Assembly (NCBI RefSeq): GCF_020740795.1
Contig: NC_067283.1
Coordinates: 60,233,966 to 60,297,965, forward strand
Direction: 5' to 3'
Source: Apus apus
Lineage: Eukaryota > Chordata > Aves > Apodiformes > Apodidae
DNA length: 64,000 nt
Within the stretch, counting starts at the first letter, position 1; each line of letters begins with the position of its first letter. Positions 1 to 13,700 of this stretch are shown piece after piece. A program made the translations under genes and the position numbers. Below the pieces are notes generated by a model. It was not told where the DNA came from, did not search any database, and worked only from the letters and a program-made list of their open reading frames with translations.

Positions 1-944
1 TGCTCCGCCTGTGCTGTAGTAGAGGCAGCTGTACTTGAAAACAAAACACTTGCTGCTTTTAGCCAGAAATTAGGTTCATTGTCAGACAGAGTTCAGCTGC
101 CCTAATCTACCTTTCTGCCTTGGCTGAGGCTGAGTGTGCAGCTCCTGGTATGGCCTGCATCAGGAGGAACATGTGTGTGGCTGCTGCTCTGGGGTGAGAG
201 TTTGGGAAGAAGGGGATGTAGTGCAGCCAGGAACAGAGCAGGCCACAGAGTCTGTCTTAGGGCAGAGCCTTTTGGGGTTTCCACTGATTTTCCACTGCCC
301 TGACAGCAATCAATTTGTCCTGGAGAAATCCCAAAAAGAAAAAATCTGTATATTGCAGAAGGAAGGGGGCCAGGAATAGGAAAGAAGCCTTCCCTCCCCC
401 TTCCCTACCCAGCTGTGGGGTGGTGAGGAAGGCTGCAGTATCACTGCAGTGCTTCCCTTCTCAATTGCTGCGCTGCATCCCTCCAGTGCTCAAGCTGTCT
501 GCATCCCCTGTAACCTGCCTTGGCTTTCCTTATATAGCTTGGCTGTCCAATGTGACTTCCTCTGCAGGCTTGAATTAGCACTTCTTGACCACTTTTTACC
601 CCTTCTGTTCATCTTTGCAAGCAAAGCTATAAATTTGTCCTCTGTCCTCTTGCCCTCTGTCAGCTCTTGCATGTAAATGTAGTGCTATCCTTTAAAAAAA
701 CACCCCAAAACCTGTGGAGTATTTAAACAGGATGTTTTAATCACCTGAGAGTCTGATTCATACTCATTAGATTGGTTTCACATTATATTAAATTGTGTGT
801 GTGTGTGTTCCCTCCTGCATTTTGCCTTTCTCTCCTTTTCTTTGAGCCTCAGCAGACTGGGAGGGGTGGTGTGCATGGAGCTTTGTACACAGTAGCTACA
901 GTTCTCCACAACATCTTATTCCACAAAAATGCCTCTAGTTTTTG
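1..944. other. Intergenic sequence, no feature recognised
   Basis: No coding pattern or repeat family was recognised apart from a short (GT)n run near 795-810. The open frames here are short and on both strands, with no domain-like content. Confidence 0.5.
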
Positions 945-1085
945 CCTCAGCAGAGGATACAGATTAGTAGCACAGCAAAACAGGCAGGGCTGCAGTTCCA
1001 GACTGGCACCCTAACCTGCTTGCAAGACTTGGGACAAGTTGTTTCTCTGCATAGTGTCCTCTAAAATGAGAATCTTTCAGATTTG
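945..1085 (+). repeat. Possible ancient MIR-like SINE core
   Basis: The order of words cctaacctgcttgcaagac, ttgggacaagttgtttctct, then cctctaaaatgagaat resembles the MIR core (tgtgaccttgggcaagt ... cctcatctgtaaaatgggga). Similarity is weak and judged by eye. No tRNA-like head or tail was made out. Confidence 0.3.
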
Positions 1086-3539
1086 TCTGCAGAAAAGTGT
1101 TTCAAAAGCAGGGGGGACCTGTCCCCCCAGTGTTTATAAATATAAAATATTTTCTTACAATGAATGCACAGAATCCCATAATCTAAGATACAAATCAGAA
1201 AAAGCTACCCATGCTCTGTACAGAAGTTCTGTTCTGTTTTGGGTTTCTTGCCCTTACACCTTTATCGCCTTTGATACCTAACATACATAATAATGGCCAT
1301 CTCCTTAGGGTCTGCAGGCCCATCGTTGGGGTCTTGGCAGCTTCAAAAGCATCAGCATCTGTTCAGAATTTCACTCATTGTAACAAAAGATTTATAAGTC
1401 CCAAACCTCCCTAACCACGTCCTTAATTAAAGTCTTTCTAATCCCTGGCTTTGAAAATTGTAACAAGATTTGCTGTAAAGTGAGAGATAGCACATGGCCA
1501 GTGTTTGTGGCTGGACCATTTTGAAGACACATCCATGAACCTCTCAAGCAAGGCATGGAGCACACCTGAGCATTGGCCAGATGCTGCCCAAAGCCCCCCA
1601 AAAAGTTAGAAGCTGATGCAAAGTCAGGGACTGGGCTCAGCCTTCCATCCCCCCAGACACAGCCTCTTTCACAGGCTGCCAGAAATAATTTTATCACTTT
1701 TAAGGTGCATTGCTCTTAGCAGGACAAATGCCAGAAAAAGAATTTCGTGTGCTTGACTAATGTTGTAATTTACCTTATAACCTGTCTCATTACGACGCTG
1801 AGCATTCTGTTGATTTACCTGGCTTTTGATTTAGTGGACTTTTTTAAATGACTATTTAGGAATGCAGCCAGGGGCTGCAGGCAAAGGACCTTAAACCTTT
1901 TGGGAGCTACAGTCACCCATTCAGACACTGACTTTTTAAAATCAAGACAGGCATGAGACAGCCACACCAGACCCGTATAGAGAAAGCTGTGACTGAATTA
2001 AACCGAGCCTTTAGTTCAGAGAAATAATTTCATAATGATACACGCTGTGTTGCTGCCGCTTTGTTTCCTTTTGGGTTTGCCCCTTCTACAAGCCTGCGTG
2101 GTGCGCACATGCACATCTTGTGCTCCAGGTAGACCCCTTGCTGCTGGCTGGTGTGTCACTGTGCAGTGTCTGCTCTCCTCAAGCTAGCCTGGACTGAGGT
2201 AGGTGCCAGCAAGTGGGCTGAATCCCAGCCCTGTTGCATGACCCATGGCGATTCAGGTACTCCCTTCCCATGACAAAACCACCATAAAAAGTGAAAATCC
2301 TGACACTCTGCATTTCTTCCTGGACTCTACCGATGAAATGTGCAATGCAGTGGGTGGTTAAAAAAGAAGAGCATGTATAAAGCTCTGTTGGTAACGTAGT
2401 ACTGAAGAATTGGCAAATTGTCATACTTGTACAGTATAGACAGACTTGCAAAGAAGCTGTGACAGTTTTCTACCAGACAACATTTTTTAGCTCTGGAAAT
2501 ATTTAACATGTTTCAGACTTCCCCAGTTGCTGCTAGAGAGGGTGGTAACAAGTTTTTTTGCCTCACTCCAAAGTACCTAATGAAGGAAAGGCTGGCTGGG
2601 TACACAGGGACTCCAGCTGGCAGTAGAGAAGACCCTTTTCTGGGGGGGAGAAAGGGAAAGGTCAGATTTATTATGTCTGTGGGAGACTGGTACCAGTGGT
2701 AGGTATTGATTCCTACACACTGTAGGCGTGGTGGCTTTCATCTCGTCCATCCTACAAGGTGCAGGAACGCACCTTCATTTTCAGGCAGTGCAAAGAAATG
2801 TTTTCCACATCTACATTTCATCTGTAGGAGCAGGGTTGCTGAAGGAGGCTTTGTGAAAGCAGTGACCTGGGAGGATGGACGTGAGGCCTGGGCTGCCTGC
2901 ACGTGCAGCAGTGCTGCTTCACCCAGCAACCCAGGGGCCAGTGGCTGAGTCTGTGATTGGTAGGAGTTAGGAAGACTGCACATGGCTCTTCCACTGCAAA
3001 AGGGGCTCCTTTTCCTCTTGACAAGCCTGTAAACTTTACATCCCCTAGAAAGTCTGCTCTTAGTGTCAGGCCCCCCTCCCCCCCCGCCCCGTAACTCCTT
3101 CTTGTTCTTTCTTCCACTGGCAGTTGGTTCCTGAGTGCATCTCCTCCCGCAGCCAGAGGAGAGAGACCTAGACTGATCTGATTTACACCAAAGGCAGCAT
3201 GTTTAGTTCAACTGTGGTCATAACCAAGTGCCCTGGGTTCTCAAACATGTCCCTAGCTGTCTCCACCAAGATGCATGCTATGGTAGCATCTCCTCTTGGA
3301 CCCAAGGCTCCATGTCCTGACACCCAGAACAGGTCTGGCAGTGAAGTACCCTTTGTAGCCACCCTCTCTGTAATCAGGGACCGGCCTGTCTTGAACCCCA
3401 GGTTCAGTGCTGAGAGCAGTCTGGCTGCCACGTGACACGAGTGACTGATGTGAAGCCCTGGACTCCCTGGCTGCAGCATGAGCTCTTCTTTCCAAAATCT
3501 CAGCTGGGCTATTATTTACTTGTCAGACTGCTTCTATCC
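1086..3539. other. Intergenic sequence with a C-rich tract
   Basis: No gene is supported. A C-rich tract (cccccctccccccccgcccc) lies at about 3069-3091. Several frames of 80-100 codons overlap each other on both strands around 2700-3490 and look like chance frames in GC-richer DNA. Confidence 0.5.
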
Positions 3540-4060
3540 CTACCACTCCTCAGCACCAGCTCGAGCCTTTTCCTTCATTAATTTCCTCCTGCTCTAGTTC
3601 ATTAAACATGCATTTAAATGTCCTATTGGTTCTCCCTAAATTAATAACCTTCCATTGTGTAATAAAGAAGTCCTTTGTATTAGCCTGTTCTCCCAGTGTC
3701 TCTAAACCCTCCTGTAGTTTGGTGCATTCCTAAAATTCATCAGTAGCCTCCCTTCCCATCATGATGTCATCCGCATCTGGACACCCAGCATATTGCGCCA
3801 ACCTTGGGCTCATTTGCACAGAACTCGTAAACAGAACAAGTCCCAGCACTGAGCCCTGGGAGATCTGGCCTGTCAGCTGTCTTCGTGTGATAGTCCTATT
3901 TATTGCACTTCTCTCTTCTCTAACCCAAGTCTATCCTTCCAGTATCTATACTCTGATACTTGCATACTTTTTACTGACCTCATTTTCTGATGCAAAGTCA
4001 GTAATGTCATTAAACTGCAGCAAATGCAAAATAATTGCTTTAATCTTTTCTGGGCTCACC
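3540..4060 (-). repeat. Degraded CR1/L3-like LINE relic
   Basis: The plus strand contains gatgtcatccgcatctgg followed by agcactgagccctgggaga, which is the typical reverse complement of a CR1-clade RT region (tgatgtcatcagcaaatttgg ... actgagccctggggcac). The middle is too diverged to align by eye, so the limits are rough. The 138-codon plus-strand frame here is a shadow of this relic. Confidence 0.45.
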
Positions 4061-7000
4061 TTCACAAACTTTATGAATAGGACTTGGACTACTCTAGCAG
4101 CAATGTTGACTGTGGCCCCTTTACCAGATGCTTGCAAACACCAGTCCCTGCTCCCCCCCAGTACTTTCAGCCAATAGGGCAATCCAGGGGATGAGGGGGA
4201 TGGAGGGACAAAGGAACTATTTTCCAGGCAATGTTAAGGTTTTATTCACTGCCTTGTGACTATGCACTATTGAGGAGCATCCTTTACTTTTAATGTAAAG
4301 TAGGTAATGAGGGACTACAGATCAATGCTGTAAAGCAATATGCTCTTCTCCCCTCTTACTTTCACCAAACATTGAGATGCTCAGTCTTTTCAAAGACAGT
4401 CGCCTCGGACAGGGAGGAAACTTGGAGCTTTTCAGCCTACATGAGTCTACGATTGGAAACTGTGCTATTGGAAATGAAGGTTTATGGTGGAGATGCTGAA
4501 CACAGATGTCTCCAGCAGTGTACCCTGTTGATAGTGATGGCAAGTTTCAGATACAAGTTTCAGTGGTACCCAGGTCACAGCTGAGCTGCATCAGCTGTAG
4601 AATTGGGGGCACCTAAGTGCTGGCTTTGATCCTAACTCCAGGCCAACTTCATGCAACCCTACCTGCTCCAGCTGTCTAGGGATGCCACAGACCTTGGCTA
4701 AATCCTGTTTCTCACAGCAGTGCTCCATGGGTGAGGGGTTTCTGAGAAGCCCTTTGATCAGCTTCGCAGAGCCGGAAGCTTGTCTTTAGCAGGGGGATAA
4801 TGAAAGGCTGGCAAGATATTGCATTTTTAAAATATACCTTTCCTTCTTCATAGCTTGAATTGTATCACCCTCAGTCTTTTCACACCGTATTTAATGCACA
4901 ATGGGCGTTTTAGGGATGCTTTGGCTAAGGGGACCAGCATCCTGAAATGGATTGCCACACTCCTTTGTTTTGGTCAAGGATGTAAGTGTTTGGTTCTTCA
5001 TGTAGCAAAATTACTATGAGCCAAATGTCTTTGTTCCATTCCTGTTTTGTGACATCCTTTCATGCTGAAATAGCTATCTTGAAGAACAAATGCTGAAAAT
5101 TAAAATCTTCTTGAGTCAAGCTTCCTCATTAGCAGCCTGCCTTGCTAGACTCTACCTTTTTTTTTTCTTTTGCTGGTGTGTAGCTGTAAAGTGAAGACTA
5201 AGGAGAAAAATAGGCAATTAAAATGCATTACATTGATTTCCAAATGAGTATGCAGAACCAGAAAGTCTCAGGAAGAACCCCATCTCTTCTATTGCAACTG
5301 TTGCTGTATGGGAGAGTGCAAGTTAAGTATCATCTAGAACAAGACACATTTGCAAAGAATAGTAGGGTCAAACTTCTGTCTAGGATCCCTCGGTCAAATC
5401 TCTGAAAACCAAATGTGTTAAGTAACTACTTGGCATGAGCTGCAGAGCAGGACTTTTCAAAGGCCATAAAAAGCTTTTTGGGATGAACTCCTCAGCCCCA
5501 GCAGTTCAAACATGAGACTCCTAGTTCTGCAAAGCCAGATAATAATTTTCTTAATTGTTAAGAAAAATGCCAGAAAGCACCTCATGATTCCTCTGCTCTA
5601 ACCCATATTCCAGTGCAACAGTGAAACTACACGGGTTATGGAACCACACAACTAACTTCCTGACATCAGGCACCAGGTCTGCTTTGTGGCTCAGGTCTCA
5701 ACAACAGACTGTTCCACCTCAAGTTAATGCAAATATATCAAATGCAGGCCTGGAACAGTTAAAGAAACCATGAAGATGGTACAAATTAATATATTCCTCT
5801 TCTTTGCTTCCCGGACCTTCCTCTCTATTCCCTTCCTCTCAAGAGTCCAATTAAATTTATTTTCAGGTTGCTTTGTTAGCACACTAAGTGTATTTTGAAC
5901 TTAAAGAAGCCTCTCAACGGCAGTGTGTGAGAAGGAGACTCCCCACAGATGTGTGTGTGGTGCAAGGGAAAACAAATTGTACAGAGAGATATATGCAGAC
6001 AGTAAAGCCTTTGTTAAACTAAGAGGCAGAACACTGGTAGAAAAACCTCCCTGACCTACTGACACAGGCTGGACCTATCCACCAAGCTTCTCCTGGGGAA
6101 TGCAGATGTGAAAAGACACACCAAAGACTAGGGCTGAACATCGGTTCATGGGACACTTTTGGAATTCTGCTGAAGAATCCATCACTAGAGGCGAGTCTTT
6201 GAGCTTAAAGTTGCTTGCATTTACTGCTGGAGGGCTGCTGCCTGCTTGCCTCCTAGCACTGATGCATTGAGCAGTCCACAAGAGCTGTGCCACAATGAAA
6301 TACTTTTCTTGGTGTTTCTCAAGTTACATGAGTCAAAGCTGTCAAGTCTGGAAGTCTGGGATTTGGCTCCAAGTTTTGCTGGCTGCACTCCAGTAAGTGA
6401 ATGCAGGCTGATTTTACAGAAGTAGGCAGCAACCTCTAGCAGGACAAAGAAAGGCCATTTCCACCCACAAATAGCCTCTGCTCCCACCCTGGAAAACTCC
6501 TCTACTTCTTGCTGGGCTGTAGACATCCAGTGCTTCTTGAAGCTCTGGAGCACGTCATCGAGAGAGTCCTCTCTCCAGTCACTGCTCTCTGAATACCAAC
6601 AGGTATGGAGTGACCCAAGGGATTAGACAGAAAGAGGGACCAGAAATTCTGCACTCTCAGGCACATACACACATACACATAAGTATCTCTTCCATTTGGA
6701 GTTCATGGCTGGCTACATTTGGTGACCTCAGGCTAAAAATTTGTATTGAGTAGTGATCTGAAGGTGGTTCAGGGTGACTGCTGCCTGGGTACAAAACCCA
6801 GTAAAAGACAACTCTTATATCCTGGGATTGGTTTGGATGAACAGCCAAATTAGGGTTTAAGGCTGGTATCAGTGGTAGATCAGAAGAGGATAAAGGCAGT
6901 GTAGTAAGAGATCAGTTTGGGATAAGTCTGGAGGGGCCAAAGCATGAGATCCCCATTCAGTGATGAGGGTCTTTCAGAGGCACTGACATGAAGATCTGGA

Positions 7001-7744
7001 GCGGGGCAGAAACAAGCAGGGGAAGGGCAGCCAGGTTGTTGGTTTACGGACCCAGCCACAAATGCTGGATCTGGCACAGCTTCCCCATGGTCTTCGATGC
7101 TTCAGAAGTGGTGACGAGGGAAATGTTTTGCTGAAATGAAACATCCTGCCCTGCTAGAAGCACAGGAATGTATTGCTTCTGATGGCCTGCACTCCTGGCT
7201 GGCAAATCTGGCAAGAAGTGGTTAATGAGGACCTGACCCAGCTGTCTTCATGGCTACTGAAACGTCCACAGGTTACCACAGTAAATGCTACTTGGGGTAG
7301 TTTTCTCTTAAGGGCTTTTTGTCCTCCCTTCACCCAATTAAAATTTCACTAGAAACCACAAACTTCCTTCAGAAGGTGAAGGCTCTGAATGTCCAAGACT
7401 TCCATTTGAAGCCAGCCTAGATGAACTGCTGTCAGAAATCCCTCCACCTTTCAACACCCACACCGATAAATTAGCGTTTCAGTTACAGACTGCATCCCCA
7501 GCAGCAGGCGTTGGGATGATGGTGTTCGACAGTATCTACACTGGAAATTAATCTTTTCCATAATAGTAATTTCTGTCTTGTCTGGAAGATTAAGGACTAA
7601 GTCAGTAAGGAAACTTTCCCCACCCCCCATATTGCTGAAACACAGTTTTAAAGAAACGGGCACTTTATACGTTTAAAGGGGATTTTTTTTTTGGTTGGTT
7701 ATCATGACGGTGGAGGCGGGATTTTACTTATTTGTTAGCTTCTG
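4061..7744. other. Intergenic sequence, no feature recognised
   Basis: No gene, transposon or strong simple repeat was recognised. A short CA-rich patch lies at 6660-6680 and a T run at 7683-7693. Confidence 0.5.
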
Positions 7745-7758
7745 TCGCCCCCTCCTGG
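7745..7758 (-). promoter_or_regulatory. CTCF-like motif
   Basis: The minus strand reads CCAGGAGGGGGCGA, which agrees with the CTCF core CCASYAGRKGGCRS at 12 of 14 positions by my count. It lies about 10 kb downstream of the ATP9B stop. A motif match alone does not show binding. Confidence 0.4.
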
Positions 7759-10700
7759 CTTGTGTAAAAATACCAGCTTTCACCAACTTCCTGCAATTCC
7801 CTTAGTGAAAATTGTAAGGCAACCCCCCCCCAATTTCTTGGTGTTGACTAGGACCTATTTAAATGCATCAGTCATTAAAACAGAACCCAAGAACATGTTT
7901 GGAATAGATGCTGGAGTAGAAAGGAAAATATGCAAGTTAAAAGGGCAGCTGTGGGAGGAGGCGGGACCCATTCATATCAGTACCAAGCCAGAGCTTTGAG
8001 CAGGACAGAAACCCCCACAGAAGTATTTCCTATACTCAGAAGTGCACATACTTCCATAAGATTGCCATTATTAGAATGCTGAGAAGAAGACTAACTTATG
8101 GCTATGGAATTACACAATAGTTAACCAGCTTAACCAACTAGCTTTTAGAATAAACACTCCTGAATATAGCAAAAAATAATGAAACAAACAAACAAACAAA
8201 CAACAAAAAACCCACAAGTGAAACAACCCCTAAGGTGAAGAGCCACTCAAATAAAGTAGTGGGATGACCAAGTCTTAGGTCAAAAGTGAAGTCCTTTCTT
8301 CACACTCTGTAAATGGCACCATCAAGCCCAAGATTTTAAGTTAGCTGATTTCCCACCTTGATAAAAGTTCTGCCTCCTTGTAAGAAAAAGACACCATTTC
8401 TTGCTTCCCAAGTCACTTAGGGGAAGTTCTAGGACCTTCCTCCTTACACATTGGCCCTAGTTCCATCTCACTAATCTTGTCATCTTTCCTCACCTCCATC
8501 CATTCTCAGAGATGGTAAAACCTTCTCCCTTGCCAGTCTCTCACAAGGTAAAGGGGCTCTTTCCCTCTCTCCCAATAACTTGTACAATTCTCTCCATCAT
8601 CTTGCTCAGGGTCCATAATGTCATACCAATAACAATTATCTATTTGTTGTTCCTATACTCTTACTTTTATTCCCTTCTAACCATTTTGGTTGCTCAGCTT
8701 GAGATCTATCAAGAGCCTGCAGGCTTGTACAGTGAGGACTTAGCATTTTTAGGGAACCAGGCTCCTACTCATAAAGCAAACATCTTAAAAATAGTAGCAT
8801 TTAAAATGACCAGTCACTTCTGGTGGAGATATTCTCCAACTGGGAATAGAAATTGTCGTATGGGCAAAAACATGGAAATTATTAGCCTTCCCCCTTCACC
8901 TGTCTCGTATCTCCTAAGTTCTTAGTTCCTGTCTTGAGTTTTGATACTCATTGAAATTTGCATAATATGAAGCTGATTAAATCTGCTGTATTCCAGACTA
9001 GCAAGAAGCTCCCAATTTTTCTCCTTCTTGAGAAGAGATAAAGTTCCTACATTTTTTATGCTGTGGAAAAGTGTCAAACCAGAAAAGGAAGAATGCAAGT
9101 AGTAGACTTAGGAGGAGAGGTCTGGGACCCAAAGAGGACTGACCCGTAACAAGGAAGACTATAGAGAGGCCTTAGTTTTTCATGTTATTCTTGAGTTGCT
9201 AGAGGGCTCTTTATCTAGCATCTTCCCTCCAAAATTTTCCCTCAGCTGAATGAGCAGCACATGTGCTGTATTCAGCTTGCCTGAAAGAAGCTCAGCCATG
9301 AGTAGCTGTTCACTCACCCTCTTCACATGATCACCAGATGAGTCTTCAATGGAATTTGTGTTCCATCTTTAAAAATAAATACAACATAAATAAATTAAGT
9401 CTTGACTATAGTCATCAGCCCTAACCCACACACAGATGTGACTATGCTTGAGTCAACAGTTACAAGGTCAGTAGGCTGTAATTTCAAAGATGCCCTAGAC
9501 ACCCAGGTTACTCAGAGAAGAACACAAGGCAGCATAGTAGGAAGGTGCTGTGGAATGGAGAGGGCAATGAAATGATCTACAAGATAGCTTGCAGGAAGAC
9601 CATCTCATCAGGGAGACCTCTTGATGTCCCCAGGATGGCTCCAAGTGGCTTGCTCCCAGTGCAGTGCCTGGCTTTGACCTGTGTCAAAGCAGCATGTTGT
9701 GCCTAGGTATGGACCTCCATGCCAAGTGTTGGGTAGCACAGAACCAGAGAGACAAGCCCCATACGTTGGGCTTGGGGATCCTTCAGGATAACTGCAACCT
9801 GCCTTCTGATTTTTCCCCTGATGGACTGGGAGTCACTAGCTCCCTCTGCTAGCCATGGCAGGCAGCCAAGGAGCTGGGTACAGGGGTAATACAGAAAGAG
9901 CAGGAATCAAACAGCTTCAAAAAGTGATTCTTTTCCTGCCACACTGGTTAACCAGAGGTGGAAGCCACAGAGAGCTGCACAGCAGGGATTTTCCACCACA
10001 TTGGGCAATGCAGTACAGGGCAGGGGGGTGAGGGTAGAGATGTTCTTGTTGGATCTCAGGCAAAATTGAGTTTCCACACATGCTTTCATTTTCTCCCCAA
10101 GAGTTCTGTCTCTGAAGGCATTTCCTGGGGACATTTCTGCTCCTGTGCCCCAAGATAGCTGTCTCTAGGGCAGGCTTTGCTTTAAGAAGCCTTTCCCTGA
10201 TTCTCCAGCAGCAAACTCCCATCACTCACCGTGCTGGTAGGGCTGACCTGGCAGTGAATTATCTGCGTGTCAAGAAGAGAGACTCACAGTGCTAAGCACT
10301 AGATCAGTGACTCGGGCTGGCTCCGTGCTACAACTGAGCTATCACCTCGTTCTCCCACCTCACTTGCCATTTACAAGTAATTGCTTTCAGACAGATGGTA
10401 AGCTAGCAGTGTGGTTATGTGACTAGCAGCTTGGCTTTCTTCCCACTCATCCAAAAAGAAATCTGCTTCAGGTTATACAGAAATAGCTTCTTTTTCTCTG
10501 CCCTGCTTCCCTTCCAGCACTAAAAACCAGTTTAAGCAGCAGCTGATTGCTTCAACAACTGGGGAACTTCTCTGGCTGGGGACCATTTACATCTGTGGCT
10601 CTTGACATGCAAATGGAAACAGCTGGACCAAAGCACCTCCTTATGATCACTGTTCTCAGGATAATGCAGCAACACATGTGCAATGGGACAACAGGCAAAC

Positions 10701-13700
10701 GTGGGGATCCAACTTGATGTTGCTCACAGAGCCCCTCCTGGTCAGGAAAAATCTCTTCTACCACAGGCAGGGCCAGACTCCATAGCAGAACTAGGCAGAA
10801 ATGCATGGCATTTGGGCTGCCTGAAATGGTTTCTTTCAGGCTTGGGTTTCTGAGATGGGTTGTTAAAAATGTGAATTTCCTCAGTAGTGCCAGGCCTTCA
10901 GGTGTGGGTCCTCTAAACATACTTATTTTCTGAAAATGTTACTAATTTTTTAAAATAAGATTTCCATGTGTTGTTTTGTTTTTTTTCTATGAAGTCTGCA
11001 CATGTTAAGCACAAACCAGTTAGTGTGAGCTGCAGGTTTCTTCCCCCCTCCTTTATTTCTAAGCTACTTCTAAGTATGTACCAGACCATGTCTGTGTCAT
11101 CTATCTTGCTCATGACGCCTGGATGGAAAAATTACCTCCTAAGGCTAATAAACCTCATTCAGCCAGGACCAAGATAAGCAACAGACATATTCAAAGGACT
11201 GTCATGGAAGAGTCAAGATCCTGATAAGGGGAAAAGGTACTCTAGGAGACAAAAGGTGTGGGAGGAAGTGCATACCTAGCTGTGTTTCTGCAGATGAGTT
11301 TGGAATTCAATGGCAAGAGAAGGCAGCAACCAGCATTTATACGCAGGGAAAACCACAGCTCATTTTCTGCCACTGGGTTTTCCCCAAGAGAGCATCTTGA
11401 CTGAGAATACCCCAAACTGTCCTTCAAATAGGCACTAGATGATTGCAATAAATAAAAAAAATGTATATGCAGGCACTTATTCCTTAAAGATCTGATCATC
11501 TATTAAGATCGCCCAGCTTTCCAGCCCAAATGGCCAGGAATTATTTTTCAAAACACTTTTGAAGTAGTTATCTCTAATTTGCTTCCATATTTGTGTTGAC
11601 TTTGCAAATCAAATTAATGCTTAGAATCTGGAGCAAAACACAGCAAAACTGAGAGGGCCTATGGAAAAAAAAAAAACCTCCATGTGTACATTATAGAGAA
11701 ACAATGGAAAGTAGTTCTACAAAAAAGAATTACAATAGTCTGTTTTAGGTACTGCTGGCTTAAAGCTACATGAACATTACAACCAACCCACTTTTTAACC
11801 TTACTACTTTTGTCAAGAGAACAGGAAGGAAACAGTTTACTACTAGAGGAATAAAGGTAGGACCATAAATACTTACCACGTATCATAGTTACAGAGAATT
11901 AGTATCTTCTCTTCTTAGAGCAGATTAGGAACTTTCTTCAAGCTCAGTAATGCAAAAAGACTAAGTATTCACCAAACCTGCTTTTTTTTCCTAAGCAGTT
12001 TAGAGGTTTACCATTGATGAGTACAATTTCAAGTTGAAAGCATGCTGGAGGACAGGAGACTACATGAAAGAGCAATCTCAGCTACAGTTTTGCTAAAGCC
12101 TCATCAGGAATGGGAGAATAAAGTAGAACTTGTCAACTCAAGTTTGGAGTGCTCTCTCATTGTTTTGTTCAAGGCATCCTGCTTTCACAACCTCTGCTGT
12201 AAAACGTTTTGATCAAACTATGGTTTTGGTCGATGCAGTAGCAAACAGGTCTTGCAGTGCAATTCCCTATTTGAGAAGCATTGTGTTAGCAATTGGCTGA
12301 GCCAATTCCCACTCACAATAACAGCTGGGAAACCCTGCTGAGGACATCTGTTGAGTAGTTAAAACTTGTTGGGAAGTATCTCACTTTAAGCGTGTTTTGT
12401 TTACAAAAGGAATTCCAGCGCTTTTTAGCGTAGTGTTAAAGATATTGCACCTCCTGTTTGTTTACTTGTCATGTTTGATCCATGTTGTCTTTGTTCACTT
12501 GTACTGGTTTTCCTCCCTACAGGGGGCTAACATATCAAAAGGCTTTTTTGATTGCCTTTAAGATTCAATTGAGCTATAATAATAACAGTCTAGTTACAGA
12601 AAGGTTACTAAGGAAGTATTATAAGAGACCGCTGGCCCAATTCTTTCTTTTCTAGCCAGCAAAATTAAGGAGAAGCTGTACAGAAGCTAAAATTGAAATG
12701 GATGTCAGAGTATGCAGAACCTACAAGAACAGTACTGAGAGCAGAATTGGCACCTCTCCTGTGGCTATCACTTTTTAAGGAGCACTGTTCACCTGGGCTC
12801 CACTGTCCTTTTGCACATACTCTGCACCAAATTCCTTTGCCCCGCGGAGGCTGTTGGAACCACATTAATACTTTGGGAAATGTGAAGGATGCAAGTGTGA
12901 AACAGATGCAAGCCTCTTGCAAGTTATCTTGCCATTGTAAAAGCCAGGGATACAGAGCTCTGCTGAAGTGGGAACAGAGGTCACATCAGAGCATCTTTGT
13001 TAACAGCCAATCCTGAAAGCCTCTGAGGAAGTCTGTACTGTCATTTGAACAGTGAGCCCTACCCCAGGCCTGCATCACCATCATTCCTGTGGTAAATATG
13101 CAAATAAAGGTGGTTCAGGCACAAACAGCCTCAACTTCCAGCCACAAAGGAACTCTCCGGTGAGGGTACATGAGCAAGGCAGAGGTGCACATCAGTGTAG
13201 GGATGTAGGCTGATCCCAAGAATGCAATGCCCAGCTCACCAGCAGATCTGAGTCTGGTTCTTCCTCAGAGTAATCTGAATGCCTTGAGACAGCAACAAGC
13301 TTGCAGAGGAGTATGGAAACTATACTGCTTAGGCCTACTCCTTAACTCACACAAATGGGTGTAAGAGCAGTATGCAGAGAAATACTCTCCTCCTTGCCTA
13401 CAAAAGTCCACCCCTATGACTAACAGCTGTTTAACTATACACATGAATATTAAAATTCTTGCTTAATACCTGCAGAACTGATGTCCAGCCTGAAAAGGTT
13501 CCCAACTGCAGAGTCCCTTCCCGCAGGCATATTTTAAAAGGAGACTGAAAAACATTTAGGCTTGCACTCTCTTGTGGACACAGGGTAGGATGACATTTAC
13601 AACATGAGGTTGCCTTAAGTGGATGCTGCTCATCAAGGTAATACGCTTTCCTTATGTATGTGCACAAGGGATGGCATGTTGGACAACCACTCAGAAGTTT

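Noticed and set aside
3761..4177. 138-codon plus-strand open frame
   Set aside because: It lies over the old CR1-like relic and shows no protein similarity; it is the antisense shadow of that relic.
8512..8925. 137-codon plus-strand open frame
   Set aside because: Hydrophobic low-complexity content, no recognisable domain, no splice partners or promoter context.
10262..10352. tRNA-like words on the minus strand (gatagctcagttgtagca)
   Set aside because: Only an A-box-like word is present. There is no B box (GGTTCGAATCC) and no cloverleaf can be drawn.
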